Assembly (NCBI RefSeq): GCF_023159225.1
Contig: NC_063161.1
Location: 4,156,274-4,220,273 of the forward strand
Direction: 5' to 3'
DNA: 64,000 nt
Source: Perognathus longimembris pacificus
Taxonomy: Eukaryota; Chordata; Mammalia; Rodentia; Heteromyidae
A program made the position numbers and the translations under genes. Position 1 is the stretch's first letter; each line of letters opens with the position of its first letter. The notes beneath the pieces were generated by a model. The model made no database searches, was not told the DNA's origin, and saw only the letters and a list, made by a program, of their open reading frames with translations. Below, piece after piece: positions 52,545 through 63,535 of this stretch.

Positions 52545-54051
52545 GCTTTCTTTTTACAAAGACTTTATTGTCTGACATGCTTGACAAAAAGAAAACATTA
52601 CAGCCACGATCAAGTTATGCCGAGATGACGGGCGGCGCCCCCCGCCCCCCCGAGGCTCTGAGCCGGCGCCGCCTCCGCAGCTTCCCTCCCGCATAAAAAT
52701 ACGCCGTGCTCTGAAGATACCTTAGGAAAAAACTTTTTGTAAGTTCAGAGTCCTTGGTCCGCGTGGAAATGGAGTAGAGGCGCCAGCGACGCCGCACCAG
52801 GCTCTCTGCTCCACACGCGGCATGCGTCTGAGGCACCGGAGGGGGGGGGGTCCCCCCCAGCCACCCCGAGTGCCTAGGCAGGAGGGCTGCAGCCCAGACA
52901 GCGCAGCTGTCCCAGCCCGCCCAGGGCACGGGGGGCTCCAGGAACGTGGCCCCGCGCAGCCTCCCCGATTGATTGATCCCCCAGATCACCGACGCTGGGC
53001 TCAGAGTTGGAGGCTCCCCGGGGTGCCAGGGGCTCTAGCGGGGGACGAGCCGGTTTGCAACAAGACCCCTCAAAACGAAAGCCTTGGTCCATGAACTGCT
53101 TGTTGGGAGAGAAGGGTGGGAGACACTGGAGACCGGGGTTCGGGTCCTGCCACCGCCCTTCTTGCGCTGTGCGTCCTCGGCAGGTTACCCCCCTCTGGGG
53201 CCTGCATCACCTAGCGAGGGGAGCGGTACCTACCTTGCAGCGCTGTCTGCACCCCAGCTGCACCGTGCGAGCAGCCTTCACCTGAGGGCCTCGCGATGCA
53301 AACGGGGTGCAAAGCCGTCGTCATGAGAACCGAGGAGACCATGCCGCGCCACGTTAGGAGTCAAAGTGAATGCAAAAGAGAACCCGCCGCGAACGTGTTA
53401 AAGAAGGACCCGCCTGCCCCCGCCCACCCGACGGCTCGTCCCCTCCCCCGCTTCCGGAAGAGTCCACCGCCTCCGCCCCACGGGGGGCTGCCGCCCTGCC
53501 CGACACGGGGGTCACAGCAGAGCGATCCCCAGGGGGAGGGGGAGGGAGAGGCGCAGTGCACTTTGTGGGAGGGGTGCGTGCGTGCGTGTGAGCGCAGGGG
53601 CGCCGATTCCGGGCCCCCAAATGGTGCGTGGAGGAGCGAGGACTCGGGCAGACGCCTGGGCCCCGGGCCCCGAAGAGCGAGGGGGACGGAGCCAGGCCAG
53701 CTCCTGGGGAGCGAGGGGCGCTCAGGACGGCTCGGTGGCCGCTGGCGGGAGCAGGACCCTGTCCCCTGGGCCTCGCGGGGCGTCCGGGCTCCGAGAAGCC
53801 CTCGCCGCCCAGCCCTGGGGTCACAGGCGCTCAGCCCCACTGGCGGGTCCTTTGTGCAAGAATTCCAAAACCAGCCCACGAGCAATGGCGTCTCAACCCC
53901 CGAGGCTGCGCAGCGCGGGCGCGAAGGCGGCTCCCGCCCCGATGGCCCCGCCGCGGGCGGCTCTGGTCCAGCCGGGGCCCGGCACGTGGCGGCCCCGCCG
54001 GTCCCGTCCAGCCTGCGCTGCGTGGAGGAAGGGGGGCTGGGACGCCGGGGC
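52545..54051 (-). other. MPPED1: MPPED1 3'UTR
   Basis: About 1.5 kb from the stop to the AATAAA signal, with no splice sites needed. It contains a short AT-rich stretch (52690-52750) near the poly(A) site and CpG-rich sequence toward the coding end (53400-54000). The exact end is estimated. Confidence 0.75.
52564..52569 (-). terminator. MPPED1: MPPED1 poly(A) signal AATAAA
   Basis: TTTATT on the + strand, so AATAAA in the transcript, within GACAATAAAGTCTTTG. Cleavage is expected near 52540-52555. Confidence 0.82.
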
Positions 54052-54170
54052 TCAGGAGTTCCGGGGCGTGGGGAGGTCGATGACGATGGGCGGGTTCACG
54101 GGCTGGTAGTTCACAGTGCACACAGAGGCGTTCACGTAGGTGGTCGTGCCGTCCGCCATGACACCATAGC
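54052..54170 (-). CDS. MPPED1: MPPED1 terminal coding exon
   Basis: Acceptor (read on -) CCTCGCAG|GCTATGG and stop TGA at 54054-54052. Two bases complete a Gly codon, then 38 residues: YGVMADGTTTYVNASVCTVN, then YQPVNPPIVIDLPTPRNS. The VMADGTTTYVNAS and NPPIVIDLP forms separate MPPED1 from its paralogue MPPED2. It follows directly on the metal-binding GHIHEG of the upstream exon. Confidence 0.98.
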
Positions 54171-55898
54171 CTGCGAGGGAAGCGGGCGCCCGTCAGGCGG
54201 GGCCCCCGCCCTGAGGACCGCGGGTGTCCACGGCGGGACACCCATCGCTTCTCAAGCGAGCAGGGGAGAAGCGTCCCGGCTAGCACAGGGCAGGGAGGAC
54301 CTGACCTAGTGCCCGCACCGGCGGAGCTCAGCATGGCCCCACTGGCATTGTCATTCCTATCTCGTCTCCATCATTGTGAGTGTGGTCCCTGTGGTCTCCA
54401 CCGTCACTACCTCCATCACCATCATTACCACCTCCATCACCACCATCTCCACCATCTCCACCTCCATCACCAACATCACCACCTCCATCACCACCTCCAT
54501 CACCACCACCTCTATCACTATCACCTCTGTCACCTCCATCACTATCACCTCCATCACCATCACCTCCATAACCACCTCCAACACCTCCATCACCACCTCC
54601 ATCACTATCACCTCCATCACCACCACCTCCATCACCACCTCCATCACCACCTCCATCACCACCATCACCACCACCTCCATCACCACCACCTCCATCACCA
54701 CCACCTCCATCACCACCACCTCCATCACCACCTCCATCACCACCACCATCACCTCCATCACCACCTCCATCACCATCACCTCCATCACTATCACCTCCGT
54801 CACCATCACCTCCATCACCACCTCCAACACCTCCATCACCACCTCCATCACTATCACCTCCACCACCATCACCTCCACCACCATCACCTCCATCACCACC
54901 TCCACCATCACCTCCATCACCACCATCACCTCCATCACCACCACCTCTATCACCTCCATCACCACCACCTCCATCACCACACCTCCATCACTATCATCTC
55001 CGTCACCTCCATCACCACCACCTCCATCACCACCACCTCCATCACTATCATCTCCGTCACCTCCATCACCACCACCTCCATCACCACCTCCATCACCACC
55101 ACCTCCATCACTATCATCTCCGTCACCTCCATCACCACCATCACCTCCATCACCTCCATCACCACCACCTCCATCACCACCTCCATCACCACCTCCATCA
55201 CCCCATCCCCGCTGTTGCTGCCGTCATCTCTGTCACCACGGCCCTATCTTCATCACCTCCATCGCCGTGTCATCACCGCCACCATCACGGTGGCCAGGAT
55301 GTCATCACACGTGGTGCTCGTCACGGTCTTTGCCTCGGTCCTCCCCGTCAGCACCACCGTGTCACCAGCATTCTGGTCGTGGCCACCATCGCCTTGCTGT
55401 TCTCTCCCACCTCACCACCCCCTCTACTCCCCGATGTCGTCCCCCTCCTCTTTGGAGCCCATCCTGTGGGGTGTGGGTGGGTCTGCACAGGGACGGAGCT
55501 GGCGCGCAGTGGCTGTCCCCGGCCCGGGCCCCACCCGCCCGCTCTGGGGCTGGGCTCTGCTTGCCTGCCTGCTGCCCCGGGCCAGCAAGTTTGGACCCGG
55601 CGGGGGGGGCCTTGGTTCCCCCACAGACGGAGGCTCAGGGGGGGTTGGTCACTTCTGGGGAGCCCCCGCATGGCCTCGTCCGGTGTTCCAAGAGTCGCAG
55701 GGCTCTGAGGCCCCGCCCCAGCCTCCCCAGCTCTCCCCGCGGGAGCACGGCGTGCGCGAGGCCCTGCAGTGGCCAGCGGACACGGGTCCTTGTCCCGGCT
55801 GCGACGCGGAGGCAGGAATGGCAGGCTGAGCACCGCGGTGCCCTCCAAGGGCCGGGCCAGCGCCTGTGTCCCTCCCACCCCCCCCCCCCGCCGCTGAC
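54171..55898 (-). other. MPPED1: MPPED1 last intron
   Basis: A 1.7 kb intron, nearly half of it a CCA/TCA/CCT repeat (54405-55205). The remainder is GC-rich and unremarkable. Confidence 0.9.
54405..55205. repeat. CCATCACCACCT-type repeat, ~800 bp
   Basis: Long array of three-base steps (CCA, TCA, CCT) organised as 9- and 12-bp higher units, with TCACTATCACCTCC variants. It is open in all + frames (His, Thr/Ser/Ile, Pro-rich) and on - as Met/Val/Glu-rich frames, all artefactual. Confidence 0.97.
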
Positions 55899-56012
55899 CT
55901 TCATGGATGTGGCCGAAGACGTGCAGGCGCGGCTGGACGCGCCGCTGCACCGTGTTCAGCAGCTCCACGCACCCCACGCGCTGCATCTTCTTGGGGACCC
56001 AGTCCAGGAAGC
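55899..56012 (-). CDS. MPPED1: MPPED1 coding exon with metal-binding GHIHE
   Basis: Acceptor (on -) CTGCGCAG|GCTTCC and donor CATGAAG|GTCAGC bound 114 nt. The peptide FLDWVPKKMQRVGCVELLNT, then VQRRVQPRLHVFGHIHEG (last Gly split). FGHIHE is the GHxH metal-binding motif of calcineurin-like phosphoesterases. MPPED2 carries Gly in place of the first His of this motif and has low activity, so retention of His fits MPPED1. Confidence 0.97.
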
Positions 56013-56217
56013 CTGCGCAGGGAGATGACAGCAGTGATGTCAGGGTGGAGGGCCCAGCCCCACGCCTAGCACCCCGGGGGGGTGGCCCGGAGCTGGGTCG
56101 TGGACCACAGGCCAGGGGTCCCCACACAGCAGCGCCCACTGACCCTGAGGGGAGGGAGGTTCCCCCTGCAGAGAGAAACAACCGGGGCACCCAGCACCCA
56201 GAGCTGGAGGCAGAGCG

Positions 56218-56335
56218 GGGCTCCCCATGGCCCAGAGCCGAAGCTGGGGGCAGAGCTGGGGGCAGAGCGGGGCTCCCCATGGCCCAGAGCCGAAGCTGGG
56301 GGCAGAGCTGGGGGCAGAGCCGGGCTCCCCATGGC
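56218..56335. repeat. 52-bp tandem repeat
   Basis: Units start at CTCCCCATGGCCC (56221, 56273, 56325), each with GAAGCTGGGGGCAGAG in its middle. Confidence 0.93.
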
Positions 56336-56461
56336 CCGGGAGCCAGAGCTCCCTCTGGAAACTTCCTAGGACAAATGGCACAAAACCATGACAGTGATCT
56401 CCAGGTACTACAGGCGGCTCACGCAGCCCTGCCTGTGTCCACTCAGCTGTCAGCCCCTGGG

Positions 56462-56822
56462 GTCCACCAGCCCCGGAGCCACCAGCCCCGGAGCCACCAG
56501 CCCCCAGGAGCCACCAGCACAGAGCCCCCAGCCCAGAGCCCCCAGCCCAGAGCCCCCAGCCCCCAGAGCCACCAGCCCCGGAGCCACCAGCCCCCAGAGC
56601 CCCCAGCCCAGAGCCCCCAGCCCAGAGCCCCCAGCCCAGAGCCACCAGCCCCGAAGCCACCAGCCCCGAGCCCCCAGCCCAGAGCCCCCAGCCCAGAGCC
56701 CCCAGCCCCCAGAGCCACCAGCCCCGAAGCCACCAGCCCCGAGCCCCCAGCCCAGAGCCCCCAGCCCAGAGCCACCAGCCCCCAAAGCCACCAGCCCCAG
56801 AGCCACCAGCCCCGGAGCCCCC
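56462..56822. repeat. GAGCCACCAGCCC short-unit repeat
   Basis: About 360 bp of 12-16-bp units (AGAGCCCCCAGCCC, GGAGCCACCAGCCCC) with compound arrangement. Confidence 0.95.
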
Positions 56823-57483
56823 CATCTGGCGGCCGCCTCCCATGGCTGCACAAATGGAAACTACTTGATTGCTCCCGCGAGCATCGGCTCCCCCCGCCCC
56901 TCTGCACTGGCAGAAGGGGGAGCCACGCGCCAGGTGGCACAGCAGGCAGAGGGAAGGGGGGACGGAACGGCAAACGCCCCAGGAAATGGCAAGAAGGCAG
57001 ACACGGGCTCTAAGTCCCACGTTTGCTGCTCCTGCGCCGCCTCCAGCGCCTCCGCTCGTCCAGCCATCGGGAGAGCACGGAGGGAGGGAGCCGGCCACGC
57101 CACTGCCACGGAGCCCACCAGGCACGGACCACGCCGACCGGGAAGGATTTGGCCCACTGTTGGGAGGCTGGGGGGGCGCACTTCCTGGGCGCTAGACGGG
57201 GTTGGAAGGGGCGGGACTCAAGACTGGGGATTCAAGGCCACAGAGGTCCGAGGAGAGGGGCGCTGGCGTGGACGGGCGGGGGCTCAGCAGTGGCAGAGGC
57301 ATGGAAGGAGCTGGAAGGCGGCTTAGATGTGGGATGCCGGGGGGGCACAGGAAACCGGGGGGGCACAGGAAGTGGGTAGCCATTGACCAAGGGCCTCAGC
57401 TGGGGCCCAGCAGGGCAGAGGCGGCGGCTCCGTGCCGGGTGGAGGGGCCGGGCGCCGCGCGTGGGGCGGCCCGCAGCTCTTAC

Positions 57484-57599
57484 CCAGGGGCGGCCCGTGG
57501 GTGATGAGGATGTCCACGCCGTCGGGGATGAGATTCCACTTCTCCAGCAGCGCCTGGCCTCGCGGGAGGTTGAAGCCCCAGCCGTAGAACCAGGGCTGC
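57484..57599 (-). CDS. MPPED1: MPPED1 coding exon with THGPPLG
   Basis: Acceptor (on -) TCCCCTAG|GCAG and donor CCCCTGG|GTAAGAG bound 116 nt. One base completes Trp, then QPWFYGWGFNLPRGQALLEK, WNLIPDGVDILITHGPPL, with a split Gly at the end. DILITHGPP carries the conserved metal-binding His of the phosphoesterase fold. Strong match to MPPED1. Confidence 0.98.
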
Positions 57600-57637
57600 C
57601 TAGGGGACAAGAGGGGCATTTCAGGGGCCGCCACGGC

Positions 57638-57750
57638 CCGTGCGCTCAGTGGAGGGCCACGGCCCGCGTGCTCAGTGGAGGGCCACGGCCCGCGTGCTCA
57701 GTGGAGGGCCACGGCCCGCGCGCTCAGTGGAGGGCCATGGCCTGCACGCT
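57638..57750. repeat. 26-bp tandem repeat
   Basis: About four units of CAGTGGAGGGCCACGGCCCG plus CGTGCT. Confidence 0.92.
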
Positions 57751-57929
57751 CACAGTGGAGGGGCAGCCACAGACCCAACAGAAAACGGCCCAGGAGAAGG
57801 GAGGACTCCTAGACTGTGCCGGGCGGACCGGAGGCTCAGACCAAGGGAGGGAAGCACTCCAAGGGGAGGCTCACGGCCCCCTCCATCAGCAGCTGCCAAC
57901 CAGGCTCTCCACCCCCACATACGCTGTGG

Positions 57930-58650
57930 CCACCACCATCTCCACCGTCTCCACCAAGGGCACCACCATCTCCACCAAAGTCACCACCATCTCCACCATC
58001 TCCACCAAGGTCTCCACCATCTCCACCAAGGTCACCACCATCTCCACCAAAGTCTCCACCATCTCCACCAAGGTCACCACCATCTCCACCATCTCCACCA
58101 AGGTCTCCACCATCTCCACCATCTCCACCAAGGTCACCACCATCTCCATCAAAGTCTCCACCATCTCCACCAAAGTCTCCACCATCTCCACCAAGGTCTC
58201 CACCATCTCCACCAAGGTCTCCACCATCTCCACCATCTCCACCAAGGTCACCACCATCTCCATCAAAGTCTCCACCATCTCCACCAAGGTCACCACCATC
58301 TCCACCATCTCCACCAAGGTCTCCACCATCTCCACCATCTCCACCAAGGTCACCACCATCTCCATCAAAGTCTCCACCATCTCCACCAAAGTCTCCACCA
58401 TCTCCACCAAGGTCACCACCATCTCCACCATCTCCACCAAGGTCACCACCATCTCCACCATCTCCACCAAGGTCTCCACCATCTCCACCATCTCCACCAA
58501 GGTCACCACCATCTCCATCAAAGTCTCCACCATCTCCACCAAGGTCACCGCCATCTCCATCAAAGTCTCCACCATCTCCACCAAGGTCACCGCCATCTCC
58601 ACCAAGGTCTTCACCAAGGTCTCCACCATCTCCACCAAGGTCACCATCGT
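57930..58650. repeat. CCACCATCTCCACCAAGGTC repeat, ~720 bp
   Basis: Nested 9-bp (CATCTCCAC) and 21-bp (CCACCATCTCCACCAAGGTC plus A/T) units. Each frame is open: Ile/Ser/Thr, His/Leu/Gln and Pro/Ser-rich on +, Val/Glu/Met/Thr-rich on -. These are artefacts. Confidence 0.97.
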
Positions 58651-59334
58651 TACAATGACCCCATCACCACCTCTACCATCACCCTCACCCCACACCATCG
58701 CCATCACCACCACCATCATCGTTGCAATGATGCCATCGCCACCCTCTGTCACCCCATCTCCTCCTCCATCGCCCTCGCCATCTCTCCTGTCTCTCTCACC
58801 ACCTCCCCCCTCCTCACCTCCTCCAGCGGCACCGCCCTCGCCCCTGACCCGGTGCCCTCGGGGGCTGGGCTGGACCCACAGCCCGACCCAGAAGTTGGGG
58901 GGCAACAAGGACAGGGTGTGGTCCGCCTTTGGAATGTCTCTGGGCACCCCAAAGCCAGGCAATGGGAAGAGGTCACCACCCAGCTTGCATCTGGAATTGG
59001 GGAGCCGGTAGGGTTGGATCCCTGGGGGAAACTTCCAGAAGATGCTTCTGAGCCGCCTTGGGCAGGGCCTTTGCAGGGGGGAGTAGAGGGGTGAGGACTC
59101 TTTGGGGGCCTCTAGGGCCTTCAAGCAGCCCCGGGCTAGAGCAGGGGTGCCGAGGGATCCCCAGCAGGTGGCGGTTGCCTGCACCCTGGCCCTTGCGGCC
59201 CCCAGCTGAGTGCTGACCCCCAGGAGCTGCCGGTCACCGGGCTGGGAGCCCAGGGGCTGCAAAACCCGGGTTCAAACCCGGCCCCCGAGCCAGCTCCGCC
59301 TCCCGCGGCCGAGAGCCGCTGCCTACCCGCCCAG

Positions 59335-59800
59335 CGCCCGGGCCGTCCACCCGCCCACGTCCAGCCCACACCCGCCACAACCAGCCCATGCCCGCCATGT
59401 CCAGCCCACGCCCGTGTGTCCACCCCACCGCCCGGGCCGTCCACCCGCCCACGTCCAGCCCACACCCGCCACATCCAGCCCACCACCCTCCATGTCCAGC
59501 CCACCACCTGGACGTCCAGCCCACCACCCAGGCTCTGCACCTGCCCAAGACCACCCCATGTTCGCCACATCCAGCCCACCGCCCGGGCGTCCAGCCCATG
59601 GTGCGTGTGAACCCCACGCCCGCGCGCCCAGCCCACGCCCGCATGTCCACCCCACACCCGCCACGTCCAGCCCACCGCCCGGGCGTCCAGCCCATCACCT
59701 GGGCGTTTCAGCCCACTGCCCGCCACAGCCACCCCACCGCCCGGGCGTCCAGCCCATGCCCGCGCGTGAATCCCACGCCTGCGCGCCCGGCCCGGCCCGC
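59335..59800. repeat. CCGCCCGGGCGTCCAGCCCA-type repeat
   Basis: About 460 bp of irregular 15-25-bp GC-rich units (GTCCAGCCCACACCCGCCAC, GCCCGGGCGTCCAGCCCA). Confidence 0.9.
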
Positions 59801-59859
59801 CCGGCCCCGGGGAAGGGCGGCGCATCCATCCCCAGCGAGGCGGGGAGGGAGACAGCTTG

Positions 59860-60010
59860 ATGTCCCGGTTTCCGTCCTTTCTGTTCTAAAGCAGCCATTG
59901 GAATAATTTCCGTACAGAATGATAGTTGCCATGGCGACCAGCGCAAATTTTCCTTTTCTGAAACAGATGTCTCATTTAGTTGAAAATTAGAATGTGAATA
60001 AACCCACGGG
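59860..60010. promoter_or_regulatory. Enhancer-like block with RFX X-box
   Basis: Non-repetitive AT-richer block in an extremely GC-rich intron. It contains AAAGCAGCCATTGGAATAAT, a palindromic X-box GTTGCCATGGCGAC (59925-59938; consensus is GTTGCC-N0-3-GGCAAC with one change), GCGCAAATTTTCC and TTTAGTTGAAAATTAG. RFX factors bind such sites in neural and ciliated-cell genes. MPPED1 is brain-expressed, so a neural enhancer is plausible but unproven. Confidence 0.45.
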
Positions 60011-60384
60011 AGAAATGAATCCCGACTCCACGGCGGCGCGGGCGGCGGGCGGCGCCGTCTCCAGGCGGTTAACCCCTCGCCCGCCGCCCGCGCCCGGCCC
60101 GGCCCGGCCCGGCCCTTCATCGCCGCCCCCCGCCCCGCGTGGACTCGGGGTCCTCGCTTCCCACGAGGCGGCGGTGGCGGGGGAGGGCTCGGCCCCACAC
60201 GGGCCACCCCAGGGCTGCTGGACTAGGCTGGGGTACAGTCCCCCGGCCGGCACCCCCATTTCCTGGGCTAGACGGGGAGGCCCGGGGACCCCGCGGTGAG
60301 CCCGCACCCCAAGAGCAGCAGCCCGGCCAGGGCCACGTGGACGGGGCGCGGAGGGACCCGGGGCTGGGAAATCGATGCCATGCG

Positions 60385-60670
60385 CGGCCACGCCCAGCCC
60401 GCCCCCCTCAGCCCCGCCCAGCCCTCCTAGGCCCCGCCCTGCCCCTTCAGCCCCGCCCCCTCAGCCCCACCCTGCCCTCGGCCCCGCCCCCTCGGCTCCG
60501 CCCCCTCAGCCCCACCCCGCCCTCATCGGCCCCGCCCCCTCAGCCCCGCCCCCTCAGCCCCACCCTGCCCTCGGCCCCGCCCCCTCAGCCACGCCCTGCC
60601 CCCTCAGCCCCGCCCCACCCTCCTCGGCCCTGCCCTCCTCAGCCCCGCCCTCTGCTTGGCCCCGCCCCCT
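60385..60670. repeat. CCCCGCCCCCTCAGCCC repeat (GC-box array)
   Basis: About 285 bp of GCCCCGCCCYCTCAGCC units. Each carries an antisense Sp1-type GC box. Confidence 0.92.
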
Positions 60671-61270
60671 CCTCGGCCCCACACCGCACCGCAAAGCGCG
60701 GGATGCGGGCCCCCGGGACCGGGTCCGGAGTCTGGAGGTCGGGAGCCCCGCGAGGATGCCGCCCCGGCACCACGGCCTGACAGCCCCTCCCACAGCCCCC
60801 CATGTTCCCCCAGCCCCGTCCCTGCGCCGCTGCCGAGCCCTGGGGTCACCCTCCCCCCCTCCCTCAACAGCCTTGCCTTGACAACCGCCTTCCGCGCCTG
60901 CCCCCCCCTCCGGCCTGCAGCAAGGGCCCCCTCCACGCCCCCCCCCCCCCCGCCTTCCTCCAGGCCTGGCACAGCCCAGGCACAGTGGACGGACGAAGGC
61001 GGACACGGCCTGGCCCGGAGTGGGGGGGGGGGCAACCGGGCACCTGGAAATTGCAAGCCGGCCGGGGGACGGGCGCCCTGACCCCACCCCACTCCCGCTG
61101 CCAGGCCCGCGGCCACTGCTCAAAGCTGAACGTCTCAGCAGGTGTCCATACCCCAAGCCCTGGGAGCTGATGCGGGGAGGAGGAGGGGAGGGGAGGAGGG
61201 GAGGAGGGGAGGAGGGGGGAGGGGGGGCACCGAGCTCCCTCCCGGCCTCTTCCTGGCTTCTGGGTTTTTA

Positions 61271-61492
61271 TTTTTTTTATTTATTTATTTTTTTTTTTTT
61301 GGCCAGTCCTGGGCCTTGGACTCAGGGCCTGAGCACTGTCCCTGGCTTCTTCCCGCTCAAGGCTAGCACTCTGCCACTTGAGCCACAGCGCCGCTTCTGG
61401 CCGTTTTCTGTATATGTGGTGCTGGGGAATCGAACCTAGGGCCTTGTGTATCCGAGGCAGGCACTCTTGCCACTAGGCTATATCCCCAGCCC
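61271..61492 (-). mobile_element. IDL-Geo SINE
   Basis: Antisense full dimer. Perfect 16-bp target duplication GGCTTCTGGGTTTTTA at 61255-61270 and 61493-61508. It is in the sense orientation relative to MPPED1. Confidence 0.96.
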
Positions 61493-62215
61493 GGCTTCTG
61501 GGTTTTTAAATCAAGGCCGTTTTCAGTTCAATGAGAACAAAAACTATATATATCTCCAAAGCCCCTAAGTGAATGCGGGATGTACAGGAAAGTTGGGGGG
61601 AGAGGGGCGAGAGGAAGCCAGGCCCAGGAGACAGGCACCCCGATTCTACAGCCAGATGTGGGGGTCACCTTGATCTTACACGGTCAGATGTAGGGGTGTC
61701 TGTTCTGGCAAGGACAGACCTCCAGCTAGGGGGATGAGGATGGGGGGCCCAGCCCTCACCCTGGGGGGAAGGTGGGGCCACAGGGGTCGGGGGGGAGCCC
61801 CTGGGAGCCTGGGCAACGAGGAGTTGGGGGACTGGGAAACAGGCACAGAAATTGTGTGCGCAGGGAAACCAGGCCTCCGCCCGCCCTCTAACGCAGGTCA
61901 CCGTCAGCCGCCTCCGAGCTGGATGGGAGAGGGGTCCCCTCCCAGACCCGCACCCCAGCACCCCAGCAAGGAGACCACCACCCCCAGCCCCAGGCCCCCC
62001 TCCGCCAGGCCTGCCTCCGAGCTGCCTTAGAAACCCACCCCCTAGAGCCAGGGGGTTCCGTGGCCGCGTCACCCGAGGTCACAAGGTGGAGGAGCCGCGG
62101 TGGCCACGCGCCAGGCCACGCACGAGACTCAGCCTGGGGAACCACGGGCGGAAGCCGGTCTGGGCAGAAGCGTCCATGACATCCTGTCTCTGAAGTAACC
62201 AGCAAAGCAAAGAGT

Positions 62216-62290
62216 CAGGCCGGAGCTGTGGCTCAAGGGCTAGAGCACCAGCCACGCACGCGTGGCTCCCTGAGTTCCAGCCCTGCTGCC
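62216..62290 (+). mobile_element. Geo-like SINE fragment
   Basis: GGCCGGAGCTGTGGCTCAAG, GGCTAGAGCACCAGCC and CCTGAGTTCCAGCCCTG: Geo module only. Confidence 0.6.
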
Positions 62291-62814
62291 TCGCGGAGAA
62301 GCGGATGCCAACCTGAACTCGCGCCCCGTGACGCGTCAGTGACACTGGCACAGGTCTCCCGGCCCGGCCCTGCTCCTCCGTCTCTCCCGCCCTGCGGCCC
62401 CGCCCTGCCGGGCGCCAGATCCCGCACGTGCAGCAGGCCAGGGGCCCGGAGACGGCCCGGCTCTGACCCCGAGGGCCGTCGGGAGCGGAGGTCACCGTGG
62501 GGCCCGTGGGGCCCTGAGCTCAGGCCACGGGACGGCAGGAAGAGCGGCCGCAGCAGCCCGGCCTGAACCCACGGGGCTGGGCCGCAGCCCGGCTCTCCCC
62601 ACGGCTCAGGCGGCACTGTGGGGGCTCCGCCGGGCACAGGGCTCTCAGGACGGGCGCGGCGGGGCTCCCGGCGCCCCCTACAGGGCGTGCAGGAAGGACG
62701 CCCGAGCACGCAGCCCCGCCGGCCTCCGCCCACCTCACAGCCCAGGCCAGGACCGATGCCCACCCACGAGCCTGGAGGGCCGCGCAGCCCCACAGGGGAG
62801 GCACCCTGTCCCGG

Positions 62815-62962
62815 ACTGCTACGACCCTGCCACGACTTCCTGCCATGACCCTGCCATGACCCACCACGACCCTGCCACAACCCTGCCACGACTTCCTGCA
62901 TGACCCTGCCACGACTTCCTGCCATGACCCTGCCATGACCCTGCCACGACTTCCTGCAGAGA
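62815..62962. repeat. GACCCTGCCACGACTTCCTGC repeat
   Basis: About 150 bp of mixed 11- and 23-bp units (CATGACCCTGC, CACGACTTCCTGC). Confidence 0.92.
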
Positions 62963-63134
62963 GCGGAGCTGAGGCTCGGAGAGGTGAAGCGACCTGCCCT
63001 CCTTCATAACAGAACAACGCAGCTCTCACAGGCAGAGGCGGCGCTGGCTACGGCTCATGCAAGCTCGAGCCCACGGCCAGCTCAGGAATCGTACACTCCC
63101 CACCACGACTGTCTACCGCCACGTCTCATGATCA

Positions 63135-63535
63135 TGACCGCCGCATTACCACCATTATCACCTCTACCACCACCATCATCACCACCAACACCAGCAACAA
63201 TACCATCACCACCAGCAACAACACCACCATCACTACCAACACCACCCACCACCACCACCAACACCACCACCACCACCATCACTACCATCACCACCACCAC
63301 CAACACCACTACCAACACCACCACCACCAACACCACTACCAACACCACCACCACCAACACCACTACCAACACCACCACCATCACCACCACCACCAACACC
63401 ACTACCAACACCAACACCAACACCACCACCACCAACACCACCACCATCACCACCACCACCACCATCACCACCAGCAATAACACCATTATCACCTCTACCA
63501 CCACCATCTCCACCACCATCACCACCACCCTGACC
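63135..63535. repeat. (ACC/AAC/ATC)n trinucleotide repeat, ~400 bp
   Basis: Three-base steps CACCA, CAACA and CATCA in higher-order 12-27-bp units. Thr/Asn-rich on one + frame and Val/Gly-rich on -. These are artefacts. Confidence 0.96.

Larger units (their letters stand above)
56013..57483 (-). other. MPPED1: MPPED1 intron
   Basis: 1.5 kb with a 52-bp triplication (56218-56335), a GAGCCACCAGCCCC repeat (56462-56822) and unique GC-rich sequence. No exon was seen. Confidence 0.88.

Noticed and set aside
54309..56028. 500-codon His-, Thr- or Pro-rich open frames on +
   Set aside because: They read the CCATCACCACCT repeat in the three frames. They overlap an MPPED1 intron and a coding exon antisense.
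57383..59262. Very long open frames on both strands
   Set aside because: Products of the CCACCATCTCCACCAAGGTC repeat. The only supported coding part is the MPPED1 exon at 57484-57599 on the - strand.
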